The position numbers and the translations under genes are program-made. From contig CAKSKO010000056.1 of assembly GCA_934465125.1 (NCBI GenBank), positions 1-7,219 of the forward strand: 7,219 bases of DNA, in the 5' to 3' direction. Below, piece after piece: positions 6,608 through 7,219 of the stretch. The stretch comes from an uncultured Eubacteriales bacterium (GTDB lineage: Bacteria > Bacillota > Clostridia > Oscillospirales > Acutalibacteraceae). The notes beneath the pieces are model-generated. The model was given only the letters and a program-made list of their open reading frames with translations, had not been told where the DNA came from and made no database searches. Every line of letters begins with the position of its first letter. Position 1 is the stretch's first letter.

Positions 6608-6859
6608 TTATATTAACATCAGCTTAGAACCGTTTCGGATTTCGAGTTCATAAACCGATAAGTTAATATTGATGATAGTGCCGTCTTCTCTGTGACAAAG
6701 CGCAGTGTTTTCATTTGCAATGAAACGCCCGTCAGACATTTCGGTAACAGCTTTTTTTATAAGTTCCAAAACATCATACATAGGAGAGGCAGGAGGAATA
6801 AACATATCGAACGAGCGATCTAACAACGGGACATATATTTCAACAAGAATCTTGTCCAT
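6608..6859 (-). CDS. YukD/EsaB-like ubiquitin-fold T7SS accessory protein
   Basis: This encodes a small 83-aa cytosolic protein of the YukD/EsaB type, a ubiquitin-like beta-grasp fold found in Firmicute type VII loci, where it is required for or modulates secretion. The pattern fits: an N-terminal strand pair (ILVEIYVP, then FDMFIPP), a central helix (VLELIKKAVTEMSDG), and C-terminal strands ending in the ubiquitin-like turn LEIRNGSKLMLI. No signal peptide or membrane segment is seen. The start is placed at ATG 6859, two bases after the essC stop, because AGGAGG (6874-6869) lies nine bases upstream. An in-frame ATG at 6877 would put that ribosome site inside the coding sequence and add six residues (MRRYCN) that look non-native. 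The gene sits between essC and the WXG100 pair, which is what supports the assignment, since the family diverges strongly in sequence. Confidence 0.8.
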   Translation of the reverse strand: MDKILVEIYVPLLDRSFDMFIPPASPMYDVLELIKKAVTEMSDGRFIANENTALCHREDGTIININLSVYELEIRNGSKLMLI

Positions 6860-6860
6860 G

Positions 6861-7219
6861 TTACAGTACCTCCTCACTCAAACCATGTGATAATGCTTTC
6901 ATAAGAGTCGGGCGATTTCTGCTTACAAAGTATCCGTAATCGTTTCCGACCTCTTCATACAAATCACTTGTGACCTTGCTGATTTTCAAGAAATACTGGT
7001 CAGCAATTCCGTCGCCGATCCATACACCGTCCGTTCCGTTCAAATGGCGCTTATACCACGCGTCATAAGAGAACGAACCATATCCGGAAACGGATTCGAT
7101 AATTACAAAATGCAGCTTGAAGATTGCTTCGCCCTTTTCAAGCAATGTTGAGAACTTATCTTTGCTATCTGCAGAAAGCTGCTCAAGCAACCGCTTCATT
7201 CCTACAATCACATATACTC
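6861..7219 (-). CDS. essC: EssC/YukB-type T7SS ATPase, C-terminal end (5' part outside window)
   Basis: This is the final 119 residues of a large FtsK/SpoIIIE-family ATPase that drives substrates through the type VII secretion channel in the membrane. The frame stays open through the right edge, so the gene begins outside the window; an in-frame GTG at 7211 is internal, not the start. The visible part has the hydrophobic strand YVIVGM followed by a helix (RLLEQLSADSKDKF), then a strand near HFVIIES. It ends with the block GVWIGDGIADQYFLKIS, which resembles the end of the third ATPase domain in EssC proteins, and a closing GYFVSRNR segment. No Walker motifs are visible because they lie upstream. 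Its last codons (GAG GAG GTA) double as the ribosome site of the next gene, so the two are probably translationally coupled. In Staphylococcus aureus the EssC C-terminus is the variable part that matches the secreted effectors; whether that holds here is unknown. Family assignment is by eye from the C-terminal motifs and the WXG100/YukD neighbours. Confidence 0.8.
   Translation of the reverse strand, partial: VYVIVGMKRLLEQLSADSKDKFSTLLEKGEAIFKLHFVIIESVSGYGSFSYDAWYKRHLNGTDGVWIGDGIADQYFLKISKVTSDLYEEVGNDYGYFVSRNRPTLMKALSHGLSEEVL
6868..6875 (-). promoter_or_regulatory. Shine-Dalgarno of the YukD-like gene inside the essC 3' end
   Basis: The minus strand reads GAGGAGGT within the last sense codons of essC, nine bases before ATG 6859. 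It decides the start of the YukD-like gene against an ATG at 6877. It also implies that ribosomes finishing essC clear or re-use this site (translational coupling). Confidence 0.7.

Noticed and set aside
6861..7211. Stand-alone 116-aa gene starting at GTG 7211
   Set aside because: The frame is open to the window edge and the sequence is a classic EssC C-terminus, so this is an internal codon.
1..7219. CRISPR array, tRNA/rRNA, insertion sequence or attachment sites
   Set aside because: No regularly spaced repeats, cloverleaf sequences, transposase motifs or terminal repeats were seen on either strand.

Overview
The window is a single-strand block of genes, all read from the minus strand (right to left). 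It looks like part of a type VII secretion (T7SSb/ESS-like) locus from a low-GC Gram-positive bacterium of class Clostridia, probably a gut Ruminococcaceae/Oscillospiraceae or Lachnospiraceae type. The evidence for that is protein style (WXG100 proteins, an EssC C-terminus, a YukD-like protein, a lipoprotein with an SLH-like region and a Big2-like domain), strong AGGAGG ribosome sites, AT-rich sequence and several TTG starts. The genus cannot be fixed from the sequence alone.

Layout in reading order (right to left). (1) 7219-6861: the last 119 residues of an EssC/YukB-type FtsK-family ATPase, its start lying outside the window. (2) 6859-6608: a YukD/EsaB-like ubiquitin-fold protein of 83 aa. 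(3) 6575-6273 and 6255-5956: two WXG100 proteins of 100 and 99 aa, probably a secreted pair. (4) 5943-5914: a GC-rich hairpin right after the second WXG100 gene, followed by a weak terminator-like stem. (5) 5858-3399: an 819-aa lipoprotein with an N-terminal SLH-like region and a C-terminal Big2-like domain. (6) 3394-2714: a cysteine-rich 226-aa protein resembling the tubby C-terminal-like (LURP-one-like) family, started from TTG. (7) 2713-2529: a 185-bp gap, the longest in the window, with at most a weak promoter. (8) 2528-1383: an FHA-domain adaptor with an N-terminal DUF6382/EssB-like region and a zinc ribbon. (9) 1368-595: a PP2C-type Ser/Thr phosphatase. (10) 581-1: the N-terminal 194 residues of a Hanks-type Ser/Thr protein kinase, started from TTG and cut by the window edge.

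How the parts fit (inference from families and order): EssC powers export, YukD/EsaB is an accessory or regulator, and the WXG100 pair is the likely substrate. The kinase, phosphatase and FHA protein form a complete writer-eraser-reader set for phosphothreonine, placed directly after the secretion genes. Two GTTVLG repeats in the FHA protein are candidate phosphothreonine sites. The lipoprotein and tubby-like gene sit between the secretion module and the phospho-signalling module. They look more AT-rich than the flanks and have no recognised function, so they are the least-described part of the window. EssA, EssB and EsaA homologues are not seen here. They may lie beyond the edges, or the FHA protein may carry an EssB-related domain.
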